Positions 29,749 to 29,938 of a stretch of 29,938 nt of DNA are shown here, piece by piece. Position 1 is the first letter of the stretch, and every line of letters begins with the position of its first letter. Made by a program: the position numbers and the translations under genes. The DNA is from JAKPAM01 sp047605425 (GTDB lineage: Bacteria > Pseudomonadota > Gammaproteobacteria > Burkholderiales > Burkholderiaceae_E), in NCBI GenBank assembly GCA_047605425.1, contig JASGFT010000047.1, positions 1 through 29,938 of the forward strand, given 5' to 3'. The notes under the pieces are model-generated. The model was not told the DNA's origin and ran no database searches. It was given only the letters and a program-made list of their open reading frames with translations.

Positions 29749-29938
29749 ATGACCGTCATTCGACAGGATGATCTGATCCAGTCCATCGCCGATGCGCTGC
29801 AGTTCATCAGCTACTACCACCCGGCCGACTACATCCGGCACCTGGCCAAGGCCTACGAGCTCGAGAAGAGCGAGGCCGCGCGCGACGCGATCGCGCAGAT
29901 CCTGACCAACTCGCGGATGAGCGCCGAGGGCCACCGGC
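29749..29938 (+). CDS. Fumarate hydratase class I, N-terminal part (runs off the window)
   Basis: The first 63 codons of an iron-sulfur class I fumarase, which interconverts fumarate and malate in the TCA cycle. The N-terminus (TVIRQDDLIQSIADALQFISYYHPADYIRHL, DAIAQILTNSRMSAEGHR) follows the family closely. The window ends just before the PICQDTG segment, which carries the first cluster cysteine. The start at 29749 fits the family N-terminus; no strong ribosome site is visible. Confidence 0.92.
   Translation, partial: MTVIRQDDLIQSIADALQFISYYHPADYIRHLAKAYELEKSEAARDAIAQILTNSRMSAEGHR

Overview
The window reads as a chromosomal stretch of a high-GC betaproteobacterium, most likely a member of the Burkholderiales. 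The grounds are the strong G/C third-position bias, the class I fumarase gene next to a YqhA-type gene, the acs plus VC_2705-type symporter pair, and the style of the prophage-like genes. No species can be named from sequence alone.

Left host region (1-9.6 kb). A minus-strand nickel/cobalt ECF transporter operon comes first: NikK-like, NikL-like, NikM/CbiM, and a single polypeptide joining the T (CbiQ) and A (CbiO) components. Upstream lie a class I methyltransferase and a VOC protein whose promoter region holds a perfect 23-nt palindrome. On the plus strand follow a GFA-family protein, dodecin, and a three-gene unit of ArsR repressor, gutted VOC remnant and SRPBCC (AHSA1) protein. Two matched operator palindromes precede this unit, one of them overlapping the arsR start codon. 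An MFS carrier, a LysR fragment and about 1 kb of poorly coding DNA complete the region.

Integrated element (about 9.9-24.36 kb). A P4-type tyrosine integrase sits beside the 3' end of tRNA-Ser(GGA). Pairs of the heptamer GTACCCG with the same 12-nt period occur near both proposed ends and look like integrase arm sites. Going inward from the integrase, the minus strand carries a hypothetical gene, an AlpA-like regulator behind a 32-nt palindrome, and a frameshifted helix-turn-helix gene. Next come a 90-aa protein, a replication initiator with internal repeats, a DnaB helicase, a Rha-type antirepressor, a 71-aa protein and a 181-aa two-domain DNA-binding protein. Most of these overlap by 1-4 nt. 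After a short gap with repeated ATTGCGC motifs come a small HTH protein and three large virion-internal (ejection)-like proteins, one with a C-terminal S74 self-cleaving chaperone domain. A 177-aa paralogue of the 181-aa regulator follows. At the far end, on the plus strand, a consensus-like sigma70 promoter drives a structured leader resembling the P4 CI / P1 C4 immunity RNAs, with mutually exclusive hairpins and a terminator, ahead of a 190-aa protein.

The element has replication, regulation and immunity-like parts plus ejection-type proteins, but I see no terminase, portal, capsid, tail-tube or lysis genes. It is either a decayed short-tailed-phage prophage or a satellite-like island; this is the most interesting part of the window.

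Right host region (24.36-29.94 kb). tRNA-Ser, then an acetate module on the minus strand: acs followed by a symporter in which the normally separate DUF4212 small subunit is fused to the large subunit. On the plus strand are a YqhA/UPF0114 membrane protein and the start of a class I fumarate hydratase that runs off the window.
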